Counted from the stretch's first letter, positions 53,004-63,056 are shown. The stretch is DNA of 64,000 bases from Limnohabitans sp. Jir72 (GCF_003063575.1 NZ_NESC01000007.1:1-64000), one strand, 5' to 3'. The notes: a model not told the origin generated them from the sequence alone. A program made the numbers and translations.

Positions 53004-54449
53004 TCAATCGTTGCAGGGCATGAACACATGCTTGGTTTCCATGAAGTCGTTCAGGCCTTCGACGCCGTGCAAACGACCAAAACCGCTTTGGCGGTAGCCC
53101 CCGGTTTCGATCTCGGCAAACAAGCGGTTGTGGGCGTTGACCCACACATTGCCAAACTTGATGTGCCGGGCGATCTTGCGGGCGGCGCGGTGGTCCGGGG
53201 TCCAGACCGATGCGGCCAGGCCGTAACGCGTGGCGTTGGCCCGATCGACCGCTTCGGTGTCGGTGGCAAAGGTTTCCAGCGTGAGCAAGGGGCCGAAGAT
53301 TTCGTCCTGCACAAAATGGCTGTTCAGGTCTTGCGTGGCCACGAGCGATGGCGTGATGAACGCGCCGCCACGGGGCGTGTCATCGGGCACATGCCCTGCC
53401 AGCAGCACGCGGCAGTCTTGAGCGGCAGCCCTGACTTCTTCCAGCAAACGGGCTTGGTTGCGCTGATCGATCAGCGGGCCCATGCCCGAGCTGGGCTGGT
53501 CGCCCGGCCCCACTTTGACCTGCGCCAAAGCTTGGGCCAGTTGCGCCGAAAAATCTGCTGACACCGATTCATGCACCAGCACCCGGCTGATGGCGGTGCA
53601 CATTTGCCCGGCCATGACACAAGCGCCACCCACAATGCCGCGCACAGCGGCGCTCAGGTCGGCGTCCGATCGCACGATGGCCGGGGCTTTGCCCCCCAGC
53701 TCCAGCGACAGGCGGGTCAGGTTCTTGGCGGTGGACAAGGCGATTTGTTTGCCCACATGGGTCGAACCGGTGAAGCTGATGACATCGACCTCGGGGTGCG
53801 CGCACAGGTGCTGCGTGGCCACAATGTCTTGCTCGATGAAAGAGTTGATGACACCGGCCGGAATGCGCTCGTCGGCCACCAAACAGGCCATGACTTGGGT
53901 GTGCACCAGCGCGGTCTGGTGCGCAGCCTTGATGACCACGGTGCAGCCTGCCGCCAGCGCCGGGGCCAAGGAGCGCACCAGCAAAGTCACAGGCGCATTC
54001 CAAGGCACGATGATGGCGGCCACACCAATGGCTTCACGCTCGATGTGCGAATACACCTCGGGCTCCATCTCGATGACGCGGCCAAACAGGTTGCGCGCCA
54101 AGCCCGCGTAATAGCGCAGCTCGGAAATGCTGGCCATGACTTCGCCTTCGGCCTCGCGCTGCAACTTGCCATTGAGTTGCACCAGGGTCTGCACCACTTG
54201 GGCTTTGTTGTGCTCCAGCCGGTCAGCAAACACACGCAGCACATCCGAGCGCAACTTGGGTTGCTGCGCCCAAGTCGTGGTTTCAAAAGCATGGCGAGCA
54301 CAGGCGATGGCGGCGTCCACCTCTTGCACGCTGGCCGCTACAAATTGCGCGGCTTTTTCGCCTGTGGCGGGGTTGATCGAATCGCCGCGCTGAGCGGGGG
54401 CATGGTCCTTGACCCATTGGCCATGGATGTAGTTTTCTGCGAGGTGCAC
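53004..54449 (-). CDS. NAD(P)-dependent aldehyde dehydrogenase
   Basis: The protein is a class of about 480 residues from the GTG at 54449 (HVHLAENYIHGQWVKD; AAGG site 8 bases before); the ATG at 54521 would add 24 residues without support. Motifs: VPWNAPVTLLVRSLAPALAAGCTVV (substrate channel), VISFTGSTHVGKQIA (nucleotide loop), SLELGGKAPAIV (general-base Glu) and VMAGQMCTAISRV (catalytic Cys). It is first in the operon, so it probably oxidises the aldehyde made by the TPP enzyme. Confidence 0.9.
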   Translation of the reverse strand: MHLAENYIHGQWVKDHAPAQRGDSINPATGEKAAQFVAASVQEVDAAIACARHAFETTTWAQQPKLRSDVLRVFADRLEHNKAQVVQTLVQLNGKLQREAEGEVMASISELRYYAGLARNLFGRVIEMEPEVYSHIEREAIGVAAIIVPWNAPVTLLVRSLAPALAAGCTVVIKAAHQTALVHTQVMACLVADERIPAGVINSFIEQDIVATQHLCAHPEVDVISFTGSTHVGKQIALSTAKNLTRLSLELGGKAPAIVRSDADLSAAVRGIVGGACVMAGQMCTAISRVLVHESVSADFSAQLAQALAQVKVGPGDQPSSGMGPLIDQRNQARLLEEVRAAAQDCRVLLAGHVPDDTPRGGAFITPSLVATQDLNSHFVQDEIFGPLLTLETFATDTEAVDRANATRYGLAASVWTPDHRAARKIARHIKFGNVWVNAHNRLFAEIETGGYRQSGFGRLHGVEGLNDFMETKHVFMPCND

Positions 54450-54554
54450 GTGAAAGGCCTTGCGGTGAGCTGCCGGTGCCCACCACAACCTGAGGGTCGC
54501 AGGTTCGGGGCATCTCGACATGGGTTGTCCACGATTCCGAGTGTTGCTATATGG

Positions 54555-54568
54555 TTAGCATACTAACG
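54555..54568. promoter_or_regulatory. Palindrome upstream of the catabolic operon
   Basis: GTTAG (54555-54559) and CTAAC (54564-54568) with a 4-base centre (CATA) form an inverted repeat 34 bp upstream of the ATG at 54521 and 106 bp before the GTG at 54449. Symmetry of this type is typical of MarR-, GntR- or TetR-type operators, but no regulator gene is nearby. Confidence 0.4.
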
Positions 54569-54774
54569 AAATCAGCTACCGAATGCTATCTGTGCGTGTG
54601 TTGGACTCCTATTGGGTCAAACCCTGAACATGACTGGACAAATCAGGCCATCGTTCAGTTGCATGATGCGGCCCTTGAACAGCTCAGGTCTTTAGGGAAA
54701 TCCTTGCCGAATTAACGCTTGAGTGTCATCGGGGCTGCCTATGAGCCCACCCCGACAGGATCGGGAATGGCCTG

Positions 54775-56049
54775 TCATGAACCCGGCCGCACCATGCTGC
54801 AGCCGCTGGGCATGCTGGCTTGCTCGGGCTTGATCTGGCGGATCACCTTGAAGCCGTAACCGGAGCCTTCCACATCAAAGGGCACGCCCGCAGCGCCTTG
54901 GCGCGCCATGACGCCCACCACCAGGGGCTGCTGGAACTGGTGGTCCTGCGCGCGCATGGTGCCGGTTTGACCGGCCATGCTGACGCGGGCTTTTTCAAGC
55001 GCCCAGGCCACCGCCACCGGATCGGTGCTGCCGGCCTTTTCGACCGCTTGCGCCAGCGCCTCGACCATGAGCTGCATGCGCAGGTGCACATAGTCTTCAG
55101 AGGGCTTGGTAAAGCGTTGACGGAAAGCCTTGTAAAACGCTTCGCTGGCCGCCCCTGACACGTTGGGCAACCAGTCGGCCACCGCGATCACCCGGCCCAC
55201 ACCGGCCTCGCCAATGGCCGCAGGCGCACCCAAGGCATTGCCATAAAAGGTGTAGAACTTGCCTTCATAGCCAGCCTCACGAGCGGCCTTGACCAAGAGC
55301 GTCAGGTCGTTGCCCCAGTTGCCGGTGATGACGGCCTGCGCACCGCTGGCCTTGATCTTGGCGGCATAGGGCAAAAAGTCTTTCACCCGGCCCATCGGGT
55401 GCAGCTCGTCGCCGACAACTTGCACATCGGGGCGCTGGTCGGCCAACTGGCGCTTGGCTTCGCGCAGCACAGCCTGGCCAAAGCTGTAGTCTTGCCCGAT
55501 CAGGTAGACCGATTTGACTTTCTTGTCCTGCTGCAAGACCTGCATCAAGGCGCTCATGCGCATGTCGGCATGCGCATCAAATCGGAAATGCCAGAAGCTG
55601 CACTTCTCGTTGGTCAGCGCCGGATCGACGGCCGAGTAATTCAAAAACAGCACGCGCTTGGCGGGCTCGCGCTCGTTGTGTTTGTTGATCGCATCGATCA
55701 GCGCCGCCGCGTTGGCCGACGAGTTGCCCTGCAAGACCACTTGCGCGCCATCGTCGATGGCCGACTTGAGTGCCGACAAGGCCTCTTCGCTTTGGCCCTT
55801 GCTGTCGTAACGCTCCAGCGCCATGGGGCGCTGGCCTTGCGGGGTCTTGACGCCACCCCGCGCATTGACACGGTCCACCGCCCAGGCGATGTTGCGCACC
55901 ACGGCTTCACCGGTGTTGGCGAAGGGGCCGCTCAGGCCTTCGATCAGGGCCAATTTGATGGGGGCCGGCGATTGGGCCCATGTGGGAGACAACAAGATGA
56001 ACGCGCTCAGGGACAGCAACGCGCAACTGAAAATGTAAGACAAACGCAT
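54775..56049 (-). CDS. Periplasmic amino-acid-type (leucine-binding) receptor
   Basis: The 424-residue exported protein has a signal peptide (MRLSYIFSCALLSLSAFILLSPTWA) and the periplasmic-binding fold of the branched-chain amino acid type (IKLALIEGLSGPFANTGEAVVRNIAWAVDRVNARGGV; VYLIGQDYSFGQAVL; AQAVITGNWGNDLTLLVKAA). No permease or ATPase genes of an ABC importer are adjacent, so it is an orphan receptor. ATG 56049 is used rather than the longer frame. Confidence 0.88.
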   Translation of the reverse strand: MRLSYIFSCALLSLSAFILLSPTWAQSPAPIKLALIEGLSGPFANTGEAVVRNIAWAVDRVNARGGVKTPQGQRPMALERYDSKGQSEEALSALKSAIDDGAQVVLQGNSSANAAALIDAINKHNEREPAKRVLFLNYSAVDPALTNEKCSFWHFRFDAHADMRMSALMQVLQQDKKVKSVYLIGQDYSFGQAVLREAKRQLADQRPDVQVVGDELHPMGRVKDFLPYAAKIKASGAQAVITGNWGNDLTLLVKAAREAGYEGKFYTFYGNALGAPAAIGEAGVGRVIAVADWLPNVSGAASEAFYKAFRQRFTKPSEDYVHLRMQLMVEALAQAVEKAGSTDPVAVAWALEKARVSMAGQTGTMRAQDHQFQQPLVVGVMARQGAAGVPFDVEGSGYGFKVIRQIKPEQASMPSGCSMVRPGS

Positions 56050-56175
56050 ATGAGAAATAGAACCCACGCCATGCGGGTTAGGGCCAAAAGCCGCGAAGTG
56101 TAACGGCTCAGCTTCTGGATCCGACCCTCAAAGATTGAATTGCCCCTGTATGGGTCAGCCATGCGTTTATTTTTT

Positions 56176-56249
56176 GTAAGAGCCCACCCCTGTGGGCGAT
56201 CAGCGTGGCACACGGCCTACAAACCATCGCCCACAGGGTGGGCTCCTAC
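56176..56249. repeat. REPIN: forward and reverse REP pair
   Basis: A forward REP at 56176-56200 (GTAAGA head variant, GCCCAC, CCCT, GTGGGC, GAT) and a reverse REP at 56226-56249 (ATCGCCCACAGGGTGGGC, TCCTAC), 25 bp apart, between the receptor and tsaD genes. The head carries GTAA instead of GTAG. Confidence 0.88.
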
Positions 56250-56293
56250 AAGAATGTATCCCTTGCCAACAACTCAAGACTTCAAGGGCCGGA

Positions 56294-57340
56294 TCAATCA
56301 ACCAGTTCGTGCAAAGGCCAGCGGGGCTTGACGTCGAAGCTGTAACGCGCCTCAGCTGTTTGCGCGCCCGACTGCAAACGCATGGCCGCAGCCATGGCGA
56401 TCATGGCGCCGTTGTCGGTGCACAGGTGCAGCTCGGGGTAATGCACGCGCACTTGGGCTTTGGCGCAGGCGGCATTGAGTTGGGCGCGCAGCTCGCGGTT
56501 GGCTCCCACGCCACCGGCCACGACCAGACGCTTCATGCCTGTGGCCTTGAGCGCGTTCATCGATTTTTTGACCAGCACTTCCACAATCGCCGCCTGCGTC
56601 GATGCGGCCAAGTCGGCCCGCTCGGGCGCACCTTCGGTGTGAGCAGCGACACCGATTTTCTGACTCTGCGTGAGCACCGCTGTTTTCAGGCCCGCAAACG
56701 AAAAATCCAGATCCCCGCTGTGCAGCAGCGGGCGCGGCAACTTGTAGGCTGCCGGGTTGCCCTGCTCGGCCAAGCGCGACAGGCCCGGGCCACCGGGATA
56801 AGGCAGGCCCATCAGCTTGGCCGACTTGTCAAAGGCTTCGCCTGCGGCGTCGTCGATCGTCTCGCCCAGCAGCTCGTAGCGGCCCACCGCGTCCACCCGC
56901 ATCAGCTGCGTGTGGCCACCCGACACCAACAAGGCGATGAAGGGAAACTCGGGCGGATCGGCGCTCAAAAAAGGCGAGAGCAAATGACCCTCCAAGTGGT
57001 GCACTCCCAGCACCGGTTTGCCCAAGGCCGCCGCCAGCGCACAGGCCACGCCCGAACCCACCAACAAGGCCCCCGCCAACCCTGGCCCCCGGGTGTAAGC
57101 CACCACGTCAACATCGGCCAACTGCGCCCCCGCCTCGGCCATGACCTGGCGCGTGAGCGGCAAAACACGGCGGATGTGGTCGCGACTGGCCAACTCAGGC
57201 ACCACGCCGCCATAGGCCTGGTGCATCTCAATCTGGCTGTACAGCGCGTGCGACAAGAGGCGCGGCAAAGCGGCGTCGGTGGTCTCTACCAGGGCCACGC
57301 CGGTCTCGTCGCAGGAAGATTCAATACCCAAAATTCGCAT
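56294..57340 (-). CDS. tsaD: tRNA N6-adenosine threonylcarbamoyltransferase
   Basis: The 348-residue enzyme completes t6A modification at position 37 of ANN-decoding tRNAs with TsaB and TsaE. Motifs are textbook: [40 protein letters not shown] (metal-binding His pair), [14 protein letters not shown] and [13 protein letters not shown]. Length is normal. It is a core housekeeping gene among accessory ones and diverges from a ModA-like gene. Confidence 0.97.
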   Translation of the reverse strand: MRILGIESSCDETGVALVETTDAALPRLLSHALYSQIEMHQAYGGVVPELASRDHIRRVLPLTRQVMAEAGAQLADVDVVAYTRGPGLAGALLVGSGVACALAAALGKPVLGVHHLEGHLLSPFLSADPPEFPFIALLVSGGHTQLMRVDAVGRYELLGETIDDAAGEAFDKSAKLMGLPYPGGPGLSRLAEQGNPAAYKLPRPLLHSGDLDFSFAGLKTAVLTQSQKIGVAAHTEGAPERADLAASTQAAIVEVLVKKSMNALKATGMKRLVVAGGVGANRELRAQLNAACAKAQVRVHYPELHLCTDNGAMIAMAAAMRLQSGAQTAEARYSFDVKPRWPLHELVD

Positions 57341-57420
57341 AACAGGTAGTTTAGATGCGGATGTGCCCTCGCTTTGGCATTTGGTTTAATTCTTCATCTG
57401 CACTTTGACCCGAGCACACC

Positions 57421-58116
57421 ATGTCCACCACCACCCTGCGCATCATCTCTTCCATGGCCACCAAAGCTTTATTGGCCGACCTCGTTGCGCTGTTCAAAAC
57501 CCACGCACCCCAATACGAGGTGATGGTGGAATCGGTTGGCGGCGTGGATGCCGCCAAGCGCGTGCAAGCCGGTGAAGCCTTTGATGGCGTGGTGCTGGCC
57601 AGCAACGCCATCGACAAGCTGCTGGCAGATGGCCTGATGGTCGCAGGCAGCCGCACGGACTTGGTCCACTCCAGCGTGGCTGTGGCCATTCCCCAAGGGG
57701 CTGCACTTGTCGACATTTCTACAGAAGAAGCCCTCAAACAAGCTGTCTTGCAAGCGCCCACCTTGGGCATATCCACCGGGCCCAGCGGCGTGCAACTGGC
57801 GGAGCAATTCGCACGCTGGGGCATCACCGAACAAATCCAAGACCGCATGGTGCAAGCCAAACCCGGCGTGCCGGTAGGCGCCCTGATCGCACAAGGCGAA
57901 GTGGCCCTGGGCTTTCAACAGCTGAGCGAGATGATGGGCGTGGCCGGCATCACGGTGCTCGGCCCCCTGCCCGATGCGGTGCAAATCACCACCACCTTCT
58001 CGGGCGGCGTGGCCAGCACCTCCAGCCACGTCGATGCGGTGCGCGCCATGCTGGCTTTCTGGGCCTCAGCCGCCACCGCCGAAACCAAGGTGCGGCACGG
58101 GATGGTGGCGGCCTGA
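57421..58116 (+). CDS. ModA-like binding protein without a signal peptide
   Basis: The 231-residue protein has the two-lobed periplasmic-binding fold of the molybdate type ([67 protein letters not shown]). No leader precedes the first strand at its ATG 57421, so it is likely cytoplasmic or starts elsewhere; no upstream ATG gives one. Such solitary proteins are common in Burkholderiales and are of unknown role. It ends 2 bp before the convergent hsdR gene. Confidence 0.8.
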   Translation: MSTTTLRIISSMATKALLADLVALFKTHAPQYEVMVESVGGVDAAKRVQAGEAFDGVVLASNAIDKLLADGLMVAGSRTDLVHSSVAVAIPQGAALVDISTEEALKQAVLQAPTLGISTGPSGVQLAEQFARWGITEQIQDRMVQAKPGVPVGALIAQGEVALGFQQLSEMMGVAGITVLGPLPDAVQITTTFSGGVASTSSHVDAVRAMLAFWASAATAETKVRHGMVAA

Positions 58117-58118
58117 AT

Positions 58119-61100
58119 TCAAAACGCCCACTCGTCTCCCAGGCTTTGAGCCTGCTCCAACACCAGTTCAACCGCCGCGTCGGCCTGGTCGGGTGGGTAT
58201 TTGTATTTGCGCAAAATCCGCTTGACCATCAGGCGCAGCTTAGCCCGCACGCTTTCACGCTCTGACCAGTCCACACTGAGGTTGTCGCGCAAATTTTGCG
58301 TCAGCTCCTGCGCGATCTTCTTCAGCGTTTCGTCCTGCAGCTCGCGCACAGCCGACTCGTTGTTGGCCAGGGCGTCGTAAAACTTCACCTCGTCCTCACG
58401 CAGGCCCAGCTGCTCACCACGCCCAGCCGCCTCGCGGAACTTCTTGGCCATGGCGATCAGCTCTTCCATGACCTGCGCGGTTTCGATGCTGCGGTTTTGG
58501 TATCGGCGAATCACATCGGCCAGCAAATCGCTGAACTTGCGGTCCTGCACCACGTTGCTGGCAAAGCGGCTCTTGATCTCGCCTTGCAACAAACGCTCCA
58601 GCAGCTCCACCGCCAGATTCTTTTCGGGCAAGTTGTGGACCTGCGCCAAAAAATCATCGTCCAGCAAACCAATGTTGGGCTTGTCCAAGCCCACAGCCGC
58701 AAAAATGTCCACCACCTCGCCCGACACCACCGCCGAGCTGATGATCTGGCGGATCGCCAAATCGCGCTGTTCATCGGTCTTGCGCTGTGCGCTGGCTTCG
58801 CGCTTGGTCAAGATCACCTTGACCGCCTGCATGAAAGCCACCTCGTCGCGGTGCGCCTTGGCCTCGGGCAAGGTGCAACACAGGCTGAAAGCGTGGCTCA
58901 TGGCCAGTGCATGGTCGGCAAAGCGCTTCTTGCCGTCGCGCTCTTTGTCCGACTTGAGTCCCAGCACATGGTTGGCAGCGCCCGCCAGCGTCTTGTGCCC
59001 GCCCGTCAAAAAGCCCGAATAGTCAAAGCCGTGCAGCATGGCCTGCAACACGTCGAGCTTTTCGAGCATCACGGCCAGCGCCTCGCGGGCGTCCACCGTG
59101 GGCTTGCCCCGGCCTTTGCTGGCCGTGTACTCCTTCATGGCGGCTTTGAGGTCTTCGCCAATGCCGATGTAGTCCACCACCAAGCCGCCCTGCTTGTCCT
59201 TGAACACACGGTTCACGCGGGCAATGGCCTGCATCAGGTTGTGGCCCTTCATAGGCTTGTCCACATACAGGGTGTGCACGCACGGCGCGTCAAAACCCGT
59301 GAGCCACATGTCGCGCACGATCACCAGCTTGAGCGGGTCTTGCGGGTCTTTGAAGCGCTTTTCCAAACGCTTCTTGACCTGACCGCTGTGAATGTGGGGC
59401 CGCAAAAGCGCCTTGTCGCTCGCGCTGCCCGTCATCACGATCTTGATCGCGCCCTGCTCAGGGTCATCGCTGTGCCAGTCTGGCCTCAGGCGGGTGATCT
59501 CGTTGTACAGGTGCACGCAAATCTCGCGGCTCATCGCCACCACCATGGCTTTACCGTCTTGTGCGTTGTTGCGCTCCTCAAAGTGCGCCACCAGGTCAGC
59601 AGCAACGCGGGCAATGCGCGGTTCAGCGCCCACCACCTTCTCTAAGGCGGCCCAGCGGCTCTTGAGCTTGGCTTGCTGGCTCTCTTCTTCGTCCTCAGCC
59701 AGCTCGTCCACCTCGTCGTCCAAGTGGCTCAGCTCGGCTTCGTTCAGGCCCAGCTTGGCCAGGCGACTTTCGTAATAAATGGCCACCGTCGCGCCATCTT
59801 CTTGCGCCTGCTGCATGTCGTACACATGGATGTAATCGCCAAACACCGAGCGCGTGTCGCGGTCGGTGCTGCTCACGGGCGTGCCGGTGAAGGCCACAAA
59901 GGTGGCATTGGGCAGCGCATCGCGCAAGTGCTGGGCATAGCCCGCCTGGTATTTTGCGGTTTGGTTGACCACGTACTCAGGTGGCACAAAGTCTGCGGTG
60001 CTGGCCACGGTTTGCGCATCGCCAGTGGTGTAGGCCACCGCTGGGCTCGCTCCATCCTTGACCTTGCGCGTCTTGAGCTTGGCCTCAAAGCCGTACTGCG
60101 TGCGGTGCGCTTCGTCCGCAATCACCACAATGTTGCGCCGCTGGCTTAAGCACGGGAAGGTGTCTTCGTCTTCATCCGGCATGAACTTCTGAATGGTGGC
60201 AAACACAATGCCGCCCGAGGGCCGGTTGTCCAGCAGCTCGCGCAAGCGCTGGCGGGTGGTGGCTGGTTGGGGCTGCTCGCGCAGCAGGTCCTGGCTCAGG
60301 CTGAAAACGCCCAGCAACTGGCCATCCAAATCGTTGCGGTCGGTGATGACCACGATGGTCGGGTTCTGCAGCCGGGGCTCTTGCATCACGCGGGCGGCAA
60401 AGCAAGTCATGGTGATGCTCTTGCCGCTGCCCTGCGTGTGCCAGACCACGCCACCCTTGCCGCGGCGCGTCGCCTCGTCTGTGCTGGCGGCGCTCACGAC
60501 TTGCTCAACCGCTGCACGCACCGCATGAAACTGGTGGTAACCCGCCACCTTTTTGACCAAGGTGCCGTCGTCTTCAAACAGCACAAAAAAGCGCAGATAG
60601 TCCAGCAAATACGCCGGGGCCAGCACGCCACGCGCCAAAGTCTCCAGCTCCTGAAACTTGCCCAGCGGGTCCAGCGCCACACCGTCAATGGTGCGCCACT
60701 GCATGAAGCGCTCGGCATTGGCCGACAGCGAACCCATGCGCGCCTCGGTGCCGTCCGAGATCACCAACAACTCGTTGTAGGTGAACACATCGGCCACTTG
60801 TTCTTTGTAGGTCTGAATCTGGTCGTAAGCCTTCCAGATGTCAGCATTCAAGTCGGCGGGGTTCTTCAATTCAATGAGCACCAGCGGCAGGCCGTTGATG
60901 AACAAAATGATGTCGGGCCTGCGCGTGTGGCGCGGCCCTTTGATGGTGAACTGCTGCACCGCCAACCACTCGTTGCGGCCCGAGTCTTGCCAGTCGATCA
61001 GGCGCACAAAGTCGCCCCGCGTCTCGCCGTCCTTTTGGTACTGAACCGGCACGCCCGTGACCAACACCCGGTGAAACGCCCGGTTGCCCGACAGCAGCGC

Positions 61101-61331
61101 AGGCTGACCCAGATCGAGCACCTGCCGAAACGCGTCTTCGCGGGCGGCAGCGGGCACGGCAGGGTTGAGTCGGTCAATGGCTGCACGCAAACTGACGGCC
61201 AACAACACCTCGCGGTTGCTGGCACGCGCCAAGCGCGGGTCCAGGTGGTCCAAGTCGCGGGCGTTGAGCGGTGTGTAACCGACAGAGGCCAGCCAGCCCA
61301 GGGCTTCTTGTTCGAGTTGGTCTTCGGTCAT
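58119..61331 (-). CDS. hsdR: Type I restriction enzyme subunit R (HsdR)
   Basis: The 1070-residue translocase-nuclease has an N-terminal nuclease ([22 protein letters not shown] with the PD...ExK motif, about residues 137-160), a helicase core with Walker [12 protein letters not shown] (near 300), DEAH-type [11 protein letters not shown] (near 405), [12 protein letters not shown] motif and conserved motif VI region ([14 protein letters not shown]). A long C-terminal region would bind HsdM. Length matches the HsdR norm. HsdM and HsdS are not within the window; they might lie to the right of 64000. It diverges from the higBA module. Confidence 0.95.
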   Translation of the reverse strand: MTEDQLEQEALGWLASVGYTPLNARDLDHLDPRLARASNREVLLAVSLRAAIDRLNPAVPAAAREDAFRQVLDLGQPALLSGNRAFHRVLVTGVPVQYQKDGETRGDFVRLIDWQDSGRNEWLAVQQFTIKGPRHTRRPDIILFINGLPLVLIELKNPADLNADIWKAYDQIQTYKEQVADVFTYNELLVISDGTEARMGSLSANAERFMQWRTIDGVALDPLGKFQELETLARGVLAPAYLLDYLRFFVLFEDDGTLVKKVAGYHQFHAVRAAVEQVVSAASTDEATRRGKGGVVWHTQGSGKSITMTCFAARVMQEPRLQNPTIVVITDRNDLDGQLLGVFSLSQDLLREQPQPATTRQRLRELLDNRPSGGIVFATIQKFMPDEDEDTFPCLSQRRNIVVIADEAHRTQYGFEAKLKTRKVKDGASPAVAYTTGDAQTVASTADFVPPEYVVNQTAKYQAGYAQHLRDALPNATFVAFTGTPVSSTDRDTRSVFGDYIHVYDMQQAQEDGATVAIYYESRLAKLGLNEAELSHLDDEVDELAEDEEESQQAKLKSRWAALEKVVGAEPRIARVAADLVAHFEERNNAQDGKAMVVAMSREICVHLYNEITRLRPDWHSDDPEQGAIKIVMTGSASDKALLRPHIHSGQVKKRLEKRFKDPQDPLKLVIVRDMWLTGFDAPCVHTLYVDKPMKGHNLMQAIARVNRVFKDKQGGLVVDYIGIGEDLKAAMKEYTASKGRGKPTVDAREALAVMLEKLDVLQAMLHGFDYSGFLTGGHKTLAGAANHVLGLKSDKERDGKKRFADHALAMSHAFSLCCTLPEAKAHRDEVAFMQAVKVILTKREASAQRKTDEQRDLAIRQIISSAVVSGEVVDIFAAVGLDKPNIGLLDDDFLAQVHNLPEKNLAVELLERLLQGEIKSRFASNVVQDRKFSDLLADVIRRYQNRSIETAQVMEELIAMAKKFREAAGRGEQLGLREDEVKFYDALANNESAVRELQDETLKKIAQELTQNLRDNLSVDWSERESVRAKLRLMVKRILRKYKYPPDQADAAVELVLEQAQSLGDEWAF

Positions 61332-61436
61332 CGTGTGTACAAATGTATGCCTGAACTATATATTGACGACGCCACCAATAAGGCCGATGCAAGGAACATC
61401 TTTGGCACACGGCCTCAGTTAACTGGCGCATCAAGA

Positions 61437-61466
61437 TTGACAATTCCCATTTTGGGAATGTACAAT
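61437..61466 (+). promoter_or_regulatory. higBA promoter with an operator in its spacer
   Basis: TTGACA (61437-61442) and TACAAT (61461-61466) are 18 bp apart. The spacer is almost entirely a perfect inverted repeat, ATTCCCA-TTT-TGGGAAT (61443-61459). This is 27 bp before the higB ATG and is the likely site for autoregulation by the HigA HTH domain. Confidence 0.8.
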
Positions 61467-61492
61467 TCTAAAAATCAGGGAACAAACAATAA

Positions 61493-61780
61493 ATGCAAGT
61501 CCTAGGTCTGATCAAGCTCGATGCTTACAAGCGCAGTCACGCCAATGCACGGGGTGCCTTGGACGCATGGCAACTGGAAGTTGAGCGCTCTCATTGGTCT
61601 GGCCCGCAGGATGTGAAAAACCGTTATCCAAGTGCCAGTTTTTTGAGCGACAACAAAGTCATTTTCAACATCAAAGGAAACAACTACCGATTGGTCGTCA
61701 AGGCCAAATATGAAAAAGGGATTGTCTTGATCGAGTGGGTGGGCACGCACGCCGAGTACAGCAAACAGAACTTCCAATAA
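61493..61780 (+). CDS. higB: HigB-family toxin
   Basis: The 95-residue basic protein resembles the HigB mRNA-interferase family (PF09907-type): ALDAWQLEVERSHWSGPQDVKNRYPSASFLSDNKVIFNIKGNNYRLVVKAKYEKGIVLIEWVGTHAEYSK, with the hallmark VIFNIKGNNYRLV and WVGTHAEY segments. It probably cleaves mRNA on the ribosome. Toxin-first order, as is usual for higBA, with HigA 35 bp downstream. Confidence 0.93.
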   Translation: MQVLGLIKLDAYKRSHANARGALDAWQLEVERSHWSGPQDVKNRYPSASFLSDNKVIFNIKGNNYRLVVKAKYEKGIVLIEWVGTHAEYSKQNFQ

Positions 61781-61815
61781 GTACACAAGTGCCCTACCGA
61801 CAGCAGGAGAACATC

Positions 61816-63033
61816 ATGAAAAACAACGTTCGCGTCATCAAAACTGAAGCTGAATACGAGAGCGCTCTGACTCGTTTGTCTGATTTGATGGACAAAAGCA
61901 TCAAGGCTGGATCGGACTTGGAAAACGAGCTCGACTTGCTTGCGCTGGTTATCCGGGAATACGAACGCAACAAAGTAACCTCACCCATTGCGGACCCCAT
62001 CGAAGCCATTTTGTTTCGCATGGATCAGCAAGGTCTGCAAAAGAAAGACTTGGTTCCTTACTTTGGCTCTTTGCCGAAGGTGTCCGAAGTTTTGAATCGT
62101 AAACGCCCGCTCACACTGGCCATGATTCGCAAACTCCACACAGGTCTAGGCATTGCAGCAGAAACATTGCTCCAAGGTGACGATGGCATCGATCTGTCTG
62201 ACACCCCTGCCTACGACCCCAGCAAGTTTCCATTGCAAGAGATGTTCAAGCGCGGCTACTTCAAGACCACGTTTGATTCGCTTCGAAAAGTCAAGGATCA
62301 CGCAGAAGAAGCCATTCGCGAATTCATGCAGAACGCTCTATTGCAGCCAGCGCGCTTGAGGGCGCCACTGCATCAAAAAGGTGTTCGAACCATGGACGAA
62401 TACGCACTGTTGATCTGGCAAGTCGCCGTACTGAAAAAAGCACGTGCCATGAAACTCACCCGTGAATATGCCCACGGGTCCATCACCGATGCGTGGCTCA
62501 AAGATCTGACGAAACTTTCACGTTTTGACCAAGGCCCAAAGCTTGCACAAGAGTTTTTGGCCGATGCCGGAATAGCCTTGGTATTTGAAGACCACTTTGA
62601 CAAAACCTATTTGGATGGTGCAGCCATGCTCGATGGTGCCCGCCCCGTCATTGCGCTAACGCTGCGTCATGACCGCCTGGACAATTATTGGTTTGCACTT
62701 CTGCACGAACTGGTGCACGTTCAAAAACATCTGCGGCCAGACAATGATTTCATTGCAGACAACCTTGAAGACAAACTTCAAATGCAAACACATGACGAAC
62801 GCGAAGCAGACGAAGGGGCCAAGAACACACTGATTTCCCCCGCCGAATGGGCAGCATCGGCAGTGAAGCTGGAACACAGTACAGAAAACGCCATGGCCTT
62901 GGCTGATCAATTGCGAATTCATCCTGTCATCGTCGCTGGACGTGTTCGACATGAAACAGGCAACTGGCGGCTGCTGAGCAACATCAAGGCAACAGTCAGA
63001 CAACACTTCATGTCAACAAGCGCAAACGCTTAA
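61816..63033 (+). CDS. higA: HigA antitoxin fused to an ImmA/IrrE-type metallopeptidase
   Basis: The 405-residue protein is much longer than normal HigA (about 100-130 residues). Residues about 45-130 hold the HigA-type HTH (PIEAILFRMDQQGLQKKDLVPYFGSLPKVSEVLNRKRPLTLAMIRKLHTGLGI). From about 140, a C-terminal domain carries the metalloprotease motif ALLHELVHVQKH (H297-E-x-x-H) and a third-ligand candidate in DEREADEGAKN, with the IrrE-like tail. The start ATG at 61816 has a CAGGAGA site; an upstream frame (61735) overlaps higB. Confidence 0.92.
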   Translation: MKNNVRVIKTEAEYESALTRLSDLMDKSIKAGSDLENELDLLALVIREYERNKVTSPIADPIEAILFRMDQQGLQKKDLVPYFGSLPKVSEVLNRKRPLTLAMIRKLHTGLGIAAETLLQGDDGIDLSDTPAYDPSKFPLQEMFKRGYFKTTFDSLRKVKDHAEEAIREFMQNALLQPARLRAPLHQKGVRTMDEYALLIWQVAVLKKARAMKLTREYAHGSITDAWLKDLTKLSRFDQGPKLAQEFLADAGIALVFEDHFDKTYLDGAAMLDGARPVIALTLRHDRLDNYWFALLHELVHVQKHLRPDNDFIADNLEDKLQMQTHDEREADEGAKNTLISPAEWAASAVKLEHSTENAMALADQLRIHPVIVAGRVRHETGNWRLLSNIKATVRQHFMSTSANA

Positions 63034-63056
63034 GGAATGTGAAATCAACCGCCATC

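Noticed and set aside
54727-54760. Hairpin in front of the aldehyde dehydrogenase region as a terminator
   Set aside because: The GAGCCCACCCCG stretch looks like a decayed REP; there is no T run and pairing is imperfect.
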